Source: Virgibacillus proomii
Lineage (GTDB): Bacteria; Bacillota; Bacilli; Bacillales; Amphibacillaceae
Direction: 5' to 3'
Length of the DNA stretch: 64,000 nucleotides
Assembly: GCF_900162615.1 (NCBI RefSeq)
Contig: NZ_FUFN01000010.1
Location: forward strand, 1,122,149 to 1,186,148
Part shown: piece after piece, positions 28,326-37,282 of the stretch
How the letters are laid out: each line of letters opens with the position of its first letter
Numbering within the stretch: the first letter of the stretch is position 1
Position numbers and translations under genes: made by a program
The notes under the pieces: generated by a model
Told to the model about the DNA's origin: nothing
The model's input: the letters and a program-made list of their open reading frames with translations, nothing else
Databases searched by the model: none

Positions 28326-29321
28326 ATGAAAAAAATCATTAATAAACCAGATGAAGTTGTTCAGGATATGGTACAAGGCTTAATTGCTGCATATCCGTCC
28401 CAGTTAAAGCTCATCCCTGAGACATTGGCTATTGCAAGGAAGGATGCACCCGTTCAAGGAAAGGTTGGATTAGTTAGTGGGGGAGGAAGCGGTCATGAAC
28501 CAGCACATGCTGGTTATGTCGGTAAAGGGATGCTAGATGTTGCTGTCGCTGGCGAGGTATTTACTTCCCCAACACCAGATCAAGTCTTAGAAGGAATAAA
28601 AGCAGCAGATGGAGGAAAAGGAGTATTTCTAGTTATTAAAAATTATACGGGAGATGTTCTTAATTTTGAAATGGCTGCTGAGCTTGCTGAAGCGGAAGGT
28701 ATTGAAGTAGAAAAAGTTGTCGTAAATGATGATGTTGCCGTAGAGGATAGTTCGTTCACCACTGGCAGAAGGGGAATCGCTGGGACAGTACTTGTCCATA
28801 AAATAGCCGGTGCTATGGCTGAAAGCGGAGCAACACTTCAGGAAATAAAGCGAGTTGCTGATAAAGTAGTTGCTAACGTACGTTCCATGGGAATGGCGCT
28901 AACATCTGGAACCGTACCGGCAGCGGGCAAACCAAGTTTTCAATTAGGAGAAAATGAGATGGAAATTGGAATAGGGATCCATGGTGAACCAGGTATTGAA
29001 CGAAAGCCGATAGCATCCGCTGATGATATTGCGACTGAATTAGTGGAACGAATTTTGGCGGATATGGAAATACCAAAAGGTAAGGAAGTAGCAGTGATGG
29101 TAAACGGTCTGGGTGCTACTCCGGAAATGGAACTATATATTGTAAATAAAAAAGTGCAACAAATACTAAAAGAAACTGGATTACACGTATATAGAACGTT
29201 TGTTGGCGAATATATGACATCATTAGAAATGGCAGGCTGCTCCGTAACGGTATTACAGCTTGATGATGAACTAAAGACATTGCTTAATGCCCCATGTAGT
29301 GCGCCTGCTTTTCGAAATTAG
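28326..29321 (+). CDS. dhaK: dihydroxyacetone kinase, substrate-binding subunit
   Basis: Binds dihydroxyacetone (DHA) covalently through a histidine for phosphorylation by DhaL. 331 residues, normal length. G-G-G-S-G-H-E-P-A-H (about 50-59) and His219 in I-H-G-E-P-G (E. coli His218 equivalent) are present. AAGGAGG precedes the ATG. First gene of dhaKLM; DhaL follows after 11 bases. Its position behind glpFK, but past a terminator, suggests DHA arises from glycerol oxidation or is taken up as such. A dehydrogenase gene for that step is not visible nearby. Confidence 0.93.
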   Translation: MKKIINKPDEVVQDMVQGLIAAYPSQLKLIPETLAIARKDAPVQGKVGLVSGGGSGHEPAHAGYVGKGMLDVAVAGEVFTSPTPDQVLEGIKAADGGKGVFLVIKNYTGDVLNFEMAAELAEAEGIEVEKVVVNDDVAVEDSSFTTGRRGIAGTVLVHKIAGAMAESGATLQEIKRVADKVVANVRSMGMALTSGTVPAAGKPSFQLGENEMEIGIGIHGEPGIERKPIASADDIATELVERILADMEIPKGKEVAVMVNGLGATPEMELYIVNKKVQQILKETGLHVYRTFVGEYMTSLEMAGCSVTVLQLDDELKTLLNAPCSAPAFRN

Positions 29322-29332
29322 GAGGAATTACG

Positions 29333-29959
29333 ATGCAATTGGATGTAAAAAAAACAATCGAATGGTTGCAATTAGCTAATACTAAAATACAGGAGAAGAA
29401 AGATTATTTAACTAGCCTCGATCAGCCAATTGGAGATGGCGATCATGGGATTAATATGGCAAGGGGCTTTAAAGAAGTAGAGGCTAAAATAAGTGGTAAA
29501 GATTATAAAGATATATCGGAGCTGTTGAAAGATGTAGCCATGACACTAATGGCAAAAGTTGGTGGTGCTTCAGGGCCTTTATTCGGAACAGCGTTTTTAA
29601 AATTATCTACATCTATTAAAGGGGAAGTAACAATAAATGTAAAGCAATTTGCAAATGCTTTAGATGCTGCCGTTACTGGCTTGAAACAGCGTGGAAAAGC
29701 AGAAGAAGGCGAAAAAACGATGATTGACATGTGGGCACCAATTGCTAAACTATTTCAACACGAAGAGGGCATTACTGCTGATAAAGTGGTAGATACCGCT
29801 AAAATGGCGTTGGAAAAAACGAAGGAAATGAAAGCAACAAAAGGAAGAGCGGCATATTTCAAAGAAAAATCGGTAGGTCATCAAGATCCCGGCGCGGCTT
29901 CAAGCTATTATATTTTTGAAGCTCTAGCAGAAATTTGGAAAGGAGACAGCAAAGCGTGA
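29333..29959 (+). CDS. dhaL: dihydroxyacetone kinase, ADP-binding subunit
   Basis: Holds a bound ADP that is rephosphorylated by DhaM and passes phosphate to DHA on DhaK. 208 residues. The metal/nucleotide loop I-G-D-G-D-H-G-I-N-M (about 31-40) and the G-G-A-S-G-P-L-F-G-T segment (about 78-87) are intact, as is the final D-P-G-A-A-S. TAGGAGGAA precedes the ATG. Its stop overlaps the GTG start of dhaM. Confidence 0.93.
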   Translation: MQLDVKKTIEWLQLANTKIQEKKDYLTSLDQPIGDGDHGINMARGFKEVEAKISGKDYKDISELLKDVAMTLMAKVGGASGPLFGTAFLKLSTSIKGEVTINVKQFANALDAAVTGLKQRGKAEEGEKTMIDMWAPIAKLFQHEEGITADKVVDTAKMALEKTKEMKATKGRAAYFKEKSVGHQDPGAASSYYIFEALAEIWKGDSKA

Positions 29960-30339
29960 GCTACGTAGGCATCGTACTTATTTCCCATAGTGCTAAAATT
30001 GCAGAAGGAACAAAAGAATTAATTCGTCAAGTAATGAAGGATATACCACTTGAAACAGCCGGTGGAACAGATGAAAACGAAATTGGGACAAGTATTGAAA
30101 AAATATCTGCAGCTATTGATCAAGCAAATCAAGGTATGGGTGTACTGTTATTTTATGATCTTGGCAGTGCAAAAATGAATGCAGAAATGGCGATAGAATT
30201 GGCAGAACGGGATGATGTGAAATTAGTGGAAGCGCCAATTGTGGAAGGATCGTATGTGGCGGCAGTTGAATCTGGAATGGGTAAACAGCTTGCCGATGTC
30301 TATGATGCGGTTATCCGTTCATTTCCTGAGAAAAAATAA
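29956..30339 (+). CDS. dhaM: PTS-dependent dihydroxyacetone phosphotransferase subunit DhaM
   Basis: Carries phosphate from HPr to DhaL. A single EIIA-Man-like domain of 127 residues, as in lactococci, not the three-domain E. coli form. The phosphorylated His is in S-H-S-A-K-I-A near the start. Start is GTG 29956, sharing GTGA with the dhaL stop, with AAAGGAGA before it; the upstream in-frame ATG at 29935 lacks a site. It uses PEP through the PTS, so DHA use is tied to PTS state. Confidence 0.9.
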   Translation: MSYVGIVLISHSAKIAEGTKELIRQVMKDIPLETAGGTDENEIGTSIEKISAAIDQANQGMGVLLFYDLGSAKMNAEMAIELAERDDVKLVEAPIVEGSYVAAVESGMGKQLADVYDAVIRSFPEKK

Positions 30340-30347
30340 CAACGTAG

Positions 30348-30384
30348 AAGCCCTCTAGATTTTGTTGATTGGAGGGCTTTTTTG
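30348..30384 (+). terminator. terminator after dhaM
   Basis: AAGCCCTC (30348-30355) pairs with GAGGGCTT (30372-30379) and a run of T. Confidence 0.85.
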
Positions 30385-30479
30385 AACAATAAAAATTAGT
30401 CTCTACGATATATGTTAGGATTTATAAAAATGGTTTTCTGTTAAATGCGATTTTGGAAAATCGACTTCACTATTTCTTT

Positions 30480-31560
30480 TGAACCTTAGATGGTTTTTTA
30501 TTCTCTTGTTACCACAATATTCCTTTTTCATTCGCTAAAACACTTAATTCCAAATGAATTACGCTTTAACACTTTTATGGTGTTATTTACTCTTTCTAAT
30601 ATAGCCATTATTAAATGGATCCATAAATGAGTATAATAGTTCTGTTTTACTGGGCTCAAATGTATTTCTTACACGTTGAAATGCTTCCAAATCTGTCATG
30701 GCTTCCATACAAACTTCTAAATTTGCTCTTAGGTATGTTTGTCGCTTTTCTTAAACCAACGATCTACTTTATTTTTTAGCTCGTACGTCTCTTTCATGCG
30801 AAAGCCTATTAAAGCAACTTTTGCACCTTTTCTTTTTCTTCTTCATCTACCTTATAATTGGAGCTATTTACTTCTTTTCATCTTTATACGAGATGACTTA
30901 TCTAGGCCCCTTTGTACTTCAGGTTGCACTTCATCTAGCACTTGATATTACTTGCCTCATATCGTAAAATCGATCGGCTATGGATCGATGGATTTCCCAA
31001 TGCTTTTTTGTACAGCATATTTAAAGGATTTGGATAAATCCATCACGACTATTTCCAGACGTCCAGTATCGCAGGAGGACTGTAGATAGTTTTTAATCGT
31101 ATCCACTTCATTTTATTTTCAACATCTGCAATAAACTGTCTGAAACTTTTCTCCCCCTGCATCCTCTTTAAACTTATCATTAGTGGCACACGGAATAAAT
31201 TATTTGTTTTTAGTTGATGTCGGCTGATAGCAATCCACCATTTGCAATCGCTCTTAGAACGTATGATGGCAATGCGTACATAAATAACGCTTCTTAGTAT
31301 AATTTTCACAGATGTATTGGCTAAGAGTGGCCACCTGTATAGACTGCATTCTATAACTATGAATCCGCTTAGTCGGTTCCTTAAAGCACATTTTTGTTTT
31401 TTAACTTCGGTATAAAGTTCGATCAACCATTTATTGTAATCCTTTTCTATATTCCATACGTCTACATGTTTGTCTTTAATCTCTAATAACTCTATGATAA
31501 AATGATCTTGCCGCTTTCCTCTCCTTTATCCTTTGCTGAAAACTTAGGGTTAACAAAAGA
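30480..31560 (-). pseudogene. decayed ISL3-family transposase
   Basis: The - strand carries recognisable pieces in shifting frames: a cysteine-rich N-terminal zinc segment (Y-L-C-T-H-C-H-H-T-F near 31270), I-A-D-V-E-N-K (near 31120), M-D-L-S-K-S-F-K-Y-A-V-Q-K (near 31030), L-D-E-V-Q-P-E-V-Q-R-G-L-D (near 30920) and N-N-T-I-K-V-L-K-R-N-S-F-G-I-K (near 30570). These follow the order of ISL3-type transposases. Stops and frameshifts throughout show it is dead. Inverted ends cannot be placed with confidence. Confidence 0.72.
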
Positions 31561-31798
31561 GAGGGGAAGGCGTGTGTTTTTTTGTTTGCTTATAAACCTT
31601 GTCGGGATAAAAGACACCACCACATAAGTGTAGAGCCTAAAAATATATTAACTATTAACAGATATTGTATTTTAATAACTTAAACACCAATCGACGACTG
31701 ATTATCAACAACTGACTGCTCAAAGCTGTTTTGATCCCGTCGATTCGCAATTTAACCCCGTTTTTATTTGCCGCGATTATTCCAAGAAGTAAATCATT

Positions 31799-31951
31799 CT
31801 AACTTTTCTTCCGGAAAGAAGATGAAAGTGCTGATAAGAGAAAACCTCCACCAAAGCCAATAAACACTCCTGCCGCCGCTTTATCTATGGCTAATCCGAT
31901 GCCTAAACCAATAAATAATCCAGCTGGAATGAAAAACCTATTCGTATTCAC
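31799..31951 (-). CDS. 50-residue glycine-rich membrane protein
   Basis: GTG start at 31951 with AAAGGGGAC upstream. The product has two hydrophobic glycine-zipper stretches (F-I-P-A-G-L-F-I-G-L-G-I-G-L-A-I-D and A-G-V-F-I-G-F-G-G-G-F-L-L-S-A-L) and a basic tail R-K-K. Similar tiny proteins occur in bacilli, without known role. It stands alone between the dead transposase and the RiPP operon, in the opposite direction to the latter. Confidence 0.55.
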   Translation of the reverse strand: MNTNRFFIPAGLFIGLGIGLAIDKAAAGVFIGFGGGFLLSALSSSFRKKS

Positions 31952-32202
31952 CGTATAAATGTCCCCTTTTTATAGCAATCATTTATTAAATATTACAGTA
32001 ATATATTTTATTCATATGTTACCATAAACTCATATCATAGAACATCAATGAGTAAAATAATTTTAAAATCTTCAGAACTATTTCAGTTTATTTAATTTGA
32101 TAAATTTCTCTTATATGAAAAGACTGAACTATTTTAAAAAAAGAAAAAAACTGATAATAGAGGTTGATATCAAATACTTCTAAGTTATAATTGAAATCAT
32201 AG

Positions 32203-32231
32203 TTGATGACTTAAACCTCAAAATATAAATA
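32203..32231 (+). promoter_or_regulatory. possible promoter of the RiPP operon
   Basis: TTGATG (32203-32208), 17-base spacer, TAAATA (32226-32231), leaving a ~120-base leader before the first precursor gene. Confidence 0.4.
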
Positions 32232-32357
32232 GTGTAAATAGATTGAGATTTCGTTTTATAGATTTAGAGAATCTTTTAATTGTTTAGTTTTAACCGTACT
32301 TACATAATAAAATACTATTATAAAAGTTTAAATTCGAAAAAAAAGGGGGGAGAAATT

Positions 32358-32564
32358 ATGGGAAAAGCTCAATTAGCAGTAGATTCAAAGATGGATATTT
32401 CTAATTTACTTGAGGAAATTGACTCTATTGATGTAATGGAAGTATCTGAGTCTATGATGCTTTCTGAAACAGGAGCTACGAGTGGATCTAGTTCATCTGG
32501 AAGTACATCATGCTGTGGCTCATGTTCATGTGTTAGCTGTGGTGGTTGTACAAGCTGTGGTTAG
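32358..32564 (+). CDS. thiopeptide-like RiPP precursor peptide 1
   Basis: A 68-residue peptide, start fixed by AAAGGGGGGAG before ATG 32358. The acidic leader contains L-L-E-E-I-D-S-I-D-V-M-E-V-S-E-S and ends L-S-E-T-G-A, similar to the leader ends of thiazolyl-peptide precursors (for example L-P-E-N-G-A in lactazole). The core is all Ser, Gly, Thr and Cys: a four-Ser run, then S-C-C-G-S-C-S-C-V-S-C-G-G-C-T-S-C-G with seven cysteines. The LanB-type genes that follow indicate Ser/Thr dehydration or tRNA-dependent amino-acid addition. No cyclodehydratase is nearby, so thiazoles cannot be assumed. Confidence 0.82.
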   Translation: MGKAQLAVDSKMDISNLLEEIDSIDVMEVSESMMLSETGATSGSSSSGSTSCCGSCSCVSCGGCTSCG

Positions 32565-32633
32565 TTTGTGTATTCATTTTTTAGAACGATTTCTGCACTC
32601 ATATTATTAAAAGGAAAAGGTAGGGTGGGAACG

Positions 32634-32834
32634 ATGGTAGTTCAAAAAAAAGAAAAAGTTGATTTTTCAACACTCCTAGAGGAAATTGACTCCATTGATG
32701 TAATGGAAGTATCTGAGTCTATGATGCTTTCTGAAACAGGAGCTACGAGTGGATCTAGTTCATCTGGAAGTACATCATGCTGTGGCTCATGTTCGTGTGT
32801 TAGCTGTGGTGCTTGTGCAAGTTGTGGTGGTTAG
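32634..32834 (+). CDS. thiopeptide-like RiPP precursor peptide 2
   Basis: A 66-residue twin of precursor 1. The first ~13 residues differ (M-V-V-Q-K-K-E-K-V-D-F-S-T), then leader and core are identical through S-C-S-C-V-S-C-G, after which the tail is A-C-A-S-C-G-G instead of G-C-T-S-C-G. DNA over the shared part is nearly identical with only a few silent changes, so the duplication is recent or under gene conversion. GGTGGGA lies before the ATG. It may make a variant product, or the two act as a pair. Confidence 0.82.
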   Translation: MVVQKKEKVDFSTLLEEIDSIDVMEVSESMMLSETGATSGSSSSGSTSCCGSCSCVSCGACASCGG

Positions 32835-32937
32835 TAGGTAATTGGATAGAAGTTAGATGGGGCTGTTTCTAAATAACTTAGTCTACTTATTGACTCTTCA
32901 ATATATGTTGGAATCTAAAAAAATTTGTCAATAAAAA

Positions 32938-32996
32938 ACACGCAAGCTCCTATTTTGTTACAATTTGCTTAGACCGAACAAAAAGGAGTTGCGTGT
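32938..32996 (+). terminator. hairpin between precursor and enzyme genes
   Basis: ACACGCAA and CTCCT (32938-32951) pair with AGGAG and TTGCGTGT (32984-32996) around a ~32-nt loop. No T-run follows on the + strand. It could slow transcription so that peptides outnumber enzymes, or be a leftover of a mobile element. Confidence 0.45.
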
Positions 32997-33105
32997 AAAT
33001 CACTTCTAACATACTACTACCAGATTTAATACTCATCCCAACAATTTGACTGAAAACTAACTTTTTAATAGTTAAATACGAACATTAAGGAGAGCAAGAT
33101 ATAAA

Positions 33106-35610
33106 ATGAAGCTTTTCCCGTGGTATATCATGAGAAAGAACCCAATCTCATATAAAGATATGGAGGAATTTTCAAACGAAAAACTTGTTCAGAATATTCG
33201 TTATTATTTATCGCAATATCAAACATTTGTGATGAAAAGCAAAGAGATGGTTAAAGAGCTGGAAAATATCTTTGAACGTACGAAAAACAATAGGATTTTA
33301 AATTATAAAAGGCGCATTTATAATTTGAAGAACGTACATATAAATCAAGTGCCTGAAGAAATTGCGGAAATAACGACTAAATATAAAAAGATTTTTGATG
33401 AATTAATTCTTCAAGAAAAAAATCTAAAAGATACTTTCATAAAAACAGAAAAAGTACATAGAGAGAAATTATGGAATTTATTTAATGAAAATCGGGAAAT
33501 TACAAACCCGCTCCCACTAGTAAATCATGAAATGTATCATAAACTAGGTAAATATCTAGAAACGCTGCCATGTAATCATAAAGCAAAGCATAGGAAACTA
33601 GATAGTACATTACTGCGAATTCTTGCATGCTCAGCATACAAAACAAGTCCATTTAGTTCTTTTACTGGAATTGAATTAAAGAAATTCGGTTCTTCTTTAA
33701 ACGAAAAAAATGAAGAAAAAGTATACATACTAGAAATTAATTTCTATATACTACAGAAAATCATTCAACTTATTAGCCAAGATGAAGAATTAATTCCTCA
33801 GTTGACATATCGTTTTGCAGGAGTATCTTATAATAAGTCAAAGATGGATTTTATAATTCGACATGATATAAATAGAGGAAAAATATTCAACAATATTGAG
33901 CAGCATTTTACCTCATCTAATAATCCGATTTTTCAAGCGCTATCAACATATAAGGAGTCCCTAACCTACCAAGAAATCGTTGATGTTTTGTCTCAATTTA
34001 TAAGTAAAGATAAGGCACATCTCTTATTTAAAGAAGGCTTTTTAAAGAAAGGAATTCTTTATCCAGATTTAGAGTTAGATGAGTACTCAGAGGATATTTT
34101 ACAAGAGTTTTGGGATACCATATCTCGTCTTGATGTGAAATCAAGTAAACGAACAGTCATCTTAGAATCAATACAAAATATTTCTCAACGATTACATGAA
34201 TATAAACATGTAACCTTTCAAAAACGTTTTCGAATTTATTCCTCCATTGCCAAAAGCCTTGCTCAAGTGGAACAACTATTTGATCATTCGTTTTCTAAAG
34301 AAAATATCTTTTATGAAGATTATCTAATCAGAAACTCACAAGAAACAATAGCGATTGAACCTTCATTATTAAAAGACATTTCTTACATTCAAAAACTAGC
34401 TATCTTAACGAGTATCCCTCTTCAATTCAGGTATGAATTTGCACATAAATATTATGACCTATATAAACAAAACTTGACTCCTATTGGAAAGGGAGAAATA
34501 AGAAAATTATACTTAGATGAAGTTATGAGGTTTAATAATTGGTCGAATGTTTTAGCCCCAGTAGATGGTTTGAAATCAAGAGGTGCAAAGGTTTTTGAGA
34601 AAGTAAAAGAGGAAATAAGAAAACATTTACTTGAACTTAAACAGCATGGAGAAACTGGTGAAATAGATAAAGAGAAAGTGGAACAATGGTTTGCTCATCT
34701 TATGCAAACGATGGATTTACGAATAACACCATTATCATCAACTGTCTTGTTTCAAAAAGCAGAGGATGACTATGTTTTAAATAAGTTATATGCAGGGAAT
34801 CTTAAATTATTTATTCGCTATTTCCATTTCGAACGCGGAATATATCAAGATGAAGATTTTCAGAAGTATATCCAGACCATCTTTCCCAATAACTTATTGG
34901 AGATTAGAGAAGGATTTGGATTTAATGCGAATTATCATGAACGGTTTATTCATCATCGATTAATGATTCCATATAGTAAAACGCATACAAGGGATCAATC
35001 AGCAAAATCAAGTAAAAATTTATTATATAGATATAACCAACAAACAGAAATGGTAGACATTGTAGAACAATCTAATCCAGATTTCCCTTTAGCTATTGAT
35101 TATATTGGCAGTTTAGTAGATTATATGTTACCACCGAGTATTCGAATGTTAACAACAGCTATATCTCCACGATTCGATGCTGAATTTTTTAATTTATGGG
35201 AAATACCTGAGCAGCTAGAGGGAAGCGTTGTCGATCATATCCCGCGTTTGAAACTTGGTATGTTAACAATTATTAGGGAGAAGTGGCTATTGTCTACGGA
35301 AAATATGGTAAAAGAAGAACATTCATCCGACTATGATAACTACGTTGCATTAATTGATATCTTTAAAGAAAATGAGTTGCCTTTGGAGTTTTTTGTAAGT
35401 AAATATATTACTAGAGAAACATTTGATTTCGCGAATTCTAATCGATCGGAAATGAAACCGCAGTATATGAATCTGTACTCTCCTTTATTTGTAAAAGAGT
35501 TTAAAAAGCTTATTAAAGAGGAGAAGTTTATTGTTTTAAAAGAATTTTACCCTAAACAATCCCACCATACACATAATATGGAGTACCAGATTGAGGTGAA
35601 TTTAGAATGA
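33106..35610 (+). CDS. LanB-type tRNA-dependent dehydratase/ligase, large (glutamylation-type) domain
   Basis: An 834-residue cytoplasmic enzyme. The start R-K-N-P-I-S-Y-K-D-M, the early R-I-L-A-C-S-A-Y-K-T-S-P-F-S-S-F-T (about 172-188) and M-D-L-R-I-T-P-L-S-S-T (about 536-546) are hallmarks of the Lant_dehydr_N fold, which uses aminoacyl-tRNA to glutamylate Ser/Thr before elimination. Full class I LanB proteins also have a ~300-residue elimination domain; here that part is absent and a separate 311-residue protein follows, the split arrangement of thiopeptide clusters. A pearlin-type (PEARL) ligase adding amino acids to the peptide end is the main alternative. AAGGAGAG precedes the ATG; the stop overlaps the next start. 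Confidence 0.85.
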   Translation: MKLFPWYIMRKNPISYKDMEEFSNEKLVQNIRYYLSQYQTFVMKSKEMVKELENIFERTKNNRILNYKRRIYNLKNVHINQVPEEIAEITTKYKKIFDELILQEKNLKDTFIKTEKVHREKLWNLFNENREITNPLPLVNHEMYHKLGKYLETLPCNHKAKHRKLDSTLLRILACSAYKTSPFSSFTGIELKKFGSSLNEKNEEKVYILEINFYILQKIIQLISQDEELIPQLTYRFAGVSYNKSKMDFIIRHDINRGKIFNNIEQHFTSSNNPIFQALSTYKESLTYQEIVDVLSQFISKDKAHLLFKEGFLKKGILYPDLELDEYSEDILQEFWDTISRLDVKSSKRTVILESIQNISQRLHEYKHVTFQKRFRIYSSIAKSLAQVEQLFDHSFSKENIFYEDYLIRNSQETIAIEPSLLKDISYIQKLAILTSIPLQFRYEFAHKYYDLYKQNLTPIGKGEIRKLYLDEVMRFNNWSNVLAPVDGLKSRGAKVFEKVKEEIRKHLLELKQHGETGEIDKEKVEQWFAHLMQTMDLRITPLSSTVLFQKAEDDYVLNKLYAGNLKLFIRYFHFERGIYQDEDFQKYIQTIFPNNLLEIREGFGFNANYHERFIHHRLMIPYSKTHTRDQSAKSSKNLLYRYNQQTEMVDIVEQSNPDFPLAIDYIGSLVDYMLPPSIRMLTTAISPRFDAEFFNLWEIPEQLEGSVVDHIPRLKLGMLTIIREKWLLSTENMVKEEHSSDYDNYVALIDIFKENELPLEFFVSKYITRETFDFANSNRSEMKPQYMNLYSPLFVKEFKKLIKEEKFIVLKEFYPKQSHHTHNMEYQIEVNLE

Positions 35611-36542
35611 AAGGCTTGGAAGATGTACAAGAAGTAAGGGCTTATTTTTTTGGTAATGAAATGCAAAAAAAGCAGGTTTATGAACAATTCGTTATCCCTT
35701 ATTTTCAGAAAGCAAATATTCCATTCCATGCTGAGAGAGATTGGTATGGTGGGCCTAATTATCGAGTGGTAACAAAGGATAATAATCTTGATATCTCATT
35801 ATTTAAAAAATCATTTGTAAATTATTGTTATGAACAGTTTGGAGTGTTAAATAAAGCGAAACTACAAGAAAATGTGAAAACATACGTAAAAAACACGGCA
35901 ACGGTCTCACAAATGGAAAGAAGAGAGAATAAAGCGATATCTATTGAGCACCATTTACAAGTAGAGTACGATCTAATAGATAAAAACTATGTTAAGAAGA
36001 GATTTAATTCTTTCCATCACTTTCGCATTCATACGGAATTATTATTTATCATGCAAAAATTTATTAATAACCATATTCACGTCCTTTCATCTCTATCCAA
36101 AGAAAAACAGATGGAATATATGACAAGAGCATCTAAACAGACTATTCATATCATAGATAACCGTCTTATTGACTACCATTTAATAGATATATTACATTTC
36201 AAAGAAGTAGTTGGAAATGAAATTACTTTGCATTACGGATTTTATGCGAAGAAATTTATCGTCGGACCTTTAATTGTAAATGAAGCAAGCTATGGATATG
36301 ACTCATTCAAACAAGTATTTCAATCTCCTATTTCCTTACCAGCTGTTCCTCAATCTCTTATTGTAGCAGGTTTGGTTAACCGAACACTCTATTTTATAAT
36401 GAAAAATACATTAAAGTATTTAGCAGACGATGCCCAGTTACCAATTAATCAAGTGTTTGCTTTTCATAATTATAGCTTTAACTCAGAAGTAATGGATATA
36501 GAAGTAGAGTCGGATACAAACAGAAAGGGAGTGTTAAGGTGA
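35607..36542 (+). CDS. thiopeptide-type bacteriocin biosynthesis protein (small LanB C-terminal/TIGR03891-like)
   Basis: A 311-residue partner of the large LanB, overlapping it by 4 bases (ATGA). The N-terminal pattern A-Y-F-F-G-N followed by F-V-I-P-Y-F, then W-Y-G-G-P-N-Y-R-V-V (about 47-56) matches the W-x-G-G-P-H-x-R-x-R signature of this family, with Asn where His is usual. Family members either eliminate glutamate to leave dehydro-residues or catalyse the thiopeptide aza-[4+2] ring closure; sequence alone cannot decide which. With only one such protein here, either dehydration without the pyridine ring or a divergent reaction is possible. Confidence 0.75.
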   Translation: MKGLEDVQEVRAYFFGNEMQKKQVYEQFVIPYFQKANIPFHAERDWYGGPNYRVVTKDNNLDISLFKKSFVNYCYEQFGVLNKAKLQENVKTYVKNTATVSQMERRENKAISIEHHLQVEYDLIDKNYVKKRFNSFHHFRIHTELLFIMQKFINNHIHVLSSLSKEKQMEYMTRASKQTIHIIDNRLIDYHLIDILHFKEVVGNEITLHYGFYAKKFIVGPLIVNEASYGYDSFKQVFQSPISLPAVPQSLIVAGLVNRTLYFIMKNTLKYLADDAQLPINQVFAFHNYSFNSEVMDIEVESDTNRKGVLR

Positions 36543-37282
36543 TATTACAAGTTAAAAATCTTTATAAATCTTATGGAAATAAAAAAGTCCTAAATAACGT
36601 CTCCTTTGAAGTAAAAGAGAACCAAATCATTGCAATATTAGGTCCTAATGGCGTAGGTAAAACATCATTATTAGAAATACTAATGACCTTAAAGAATTGG
36701 GATTCAGGAGAGGTATCCATTCACGGGTTTGACTTAAAGAAAAAAAACAACTTAGCAAAAATCCGTTCGAATATTGGAGTTGTTTTCCAAGAGGGTGGGA
36801 TGTATGCGTATTTAAAAATCGCAGAGATTCTCGACTTATTTGCCTCTTTCCATAATATCAGTAAGGAAAGAGTAGAGGAAGTTATAAAAATATTTTCCTT
36901 ACAATCCCATCTTCACGTAAAATACGAAAAATTATCAGGTGGTTGGAAAAAACGAACATTAATTGCTTGCGCTTTTTTAAATAGGCCGAAAGTTTTATTT
37001 CTAGACGAACCTACCACAGGGCTTGATCCAGAAGCAACGAATGATCTATGGAAGACGATTAAAAAAGCTAAAGACCAAGGGGTTACCGTTCTTTTGTCTA
37101 CCCATTCACTAGAAGAAGTGGATATGTATGCGGACTATGCACTCATATTAAATGATGGGGTCATTGCTGAACAGGGAGACCCAATAGTTTTAAAAAAGAA
37201 GTATAATGCCACATATTTTAAAGAAGTGTATTTCAACATAACCAATAAGGAGGACAATACGGATGAACAAGTCACTTGTTAA
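36539..37282 (+). CDS. ABC transporter ATP-binding protein (RiPP export/immunity)
   Basis: A 247-residue ATPase. Walker A G-P-N-G-V-G-K-T (about 36-43), signature L-S-G-G-W-K-K-R (about 135-142), Walker B V-L-F-L-D-E-P-T-T-G and the switch H-S-L are intact. GTG start shares GTGA with the stop of the previous gene, so it is coupled to the biosynthesis genes. Pairs with the following permease as an ABC-2 type exporter, probably pumping the mature peptide out or protecting the producer. Confidence 0.9.
   Translation: MILQVKNLYKSYGNKKVLNNVSFEVKENQIIAILGPNGVGKTSLLEILMTLKNWDSGEVSIHGFDLKKKNNLAKIRSNIGVVFQEGGMYAYLKIAEILDLFASFHNISKERVEEVIKIFSLQSHLHVKYEKLSGGWKKRTLIACAFLNRPKVLFLDEPTTGLDPEATNDLWKTIKKAKDQGVTVLLSTHSLEEVDMYADYALILNDGVIAEQGDPIVLKKKYNATYFKEVYFNITNKEDNTDEQVTC

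Noticed and set aside
31049..31426. Intact 125-residue minus-strand gene
   Set aside because: It is one open piece of the broken ISL3 transposase; the zinc-finger part lies in another frame.
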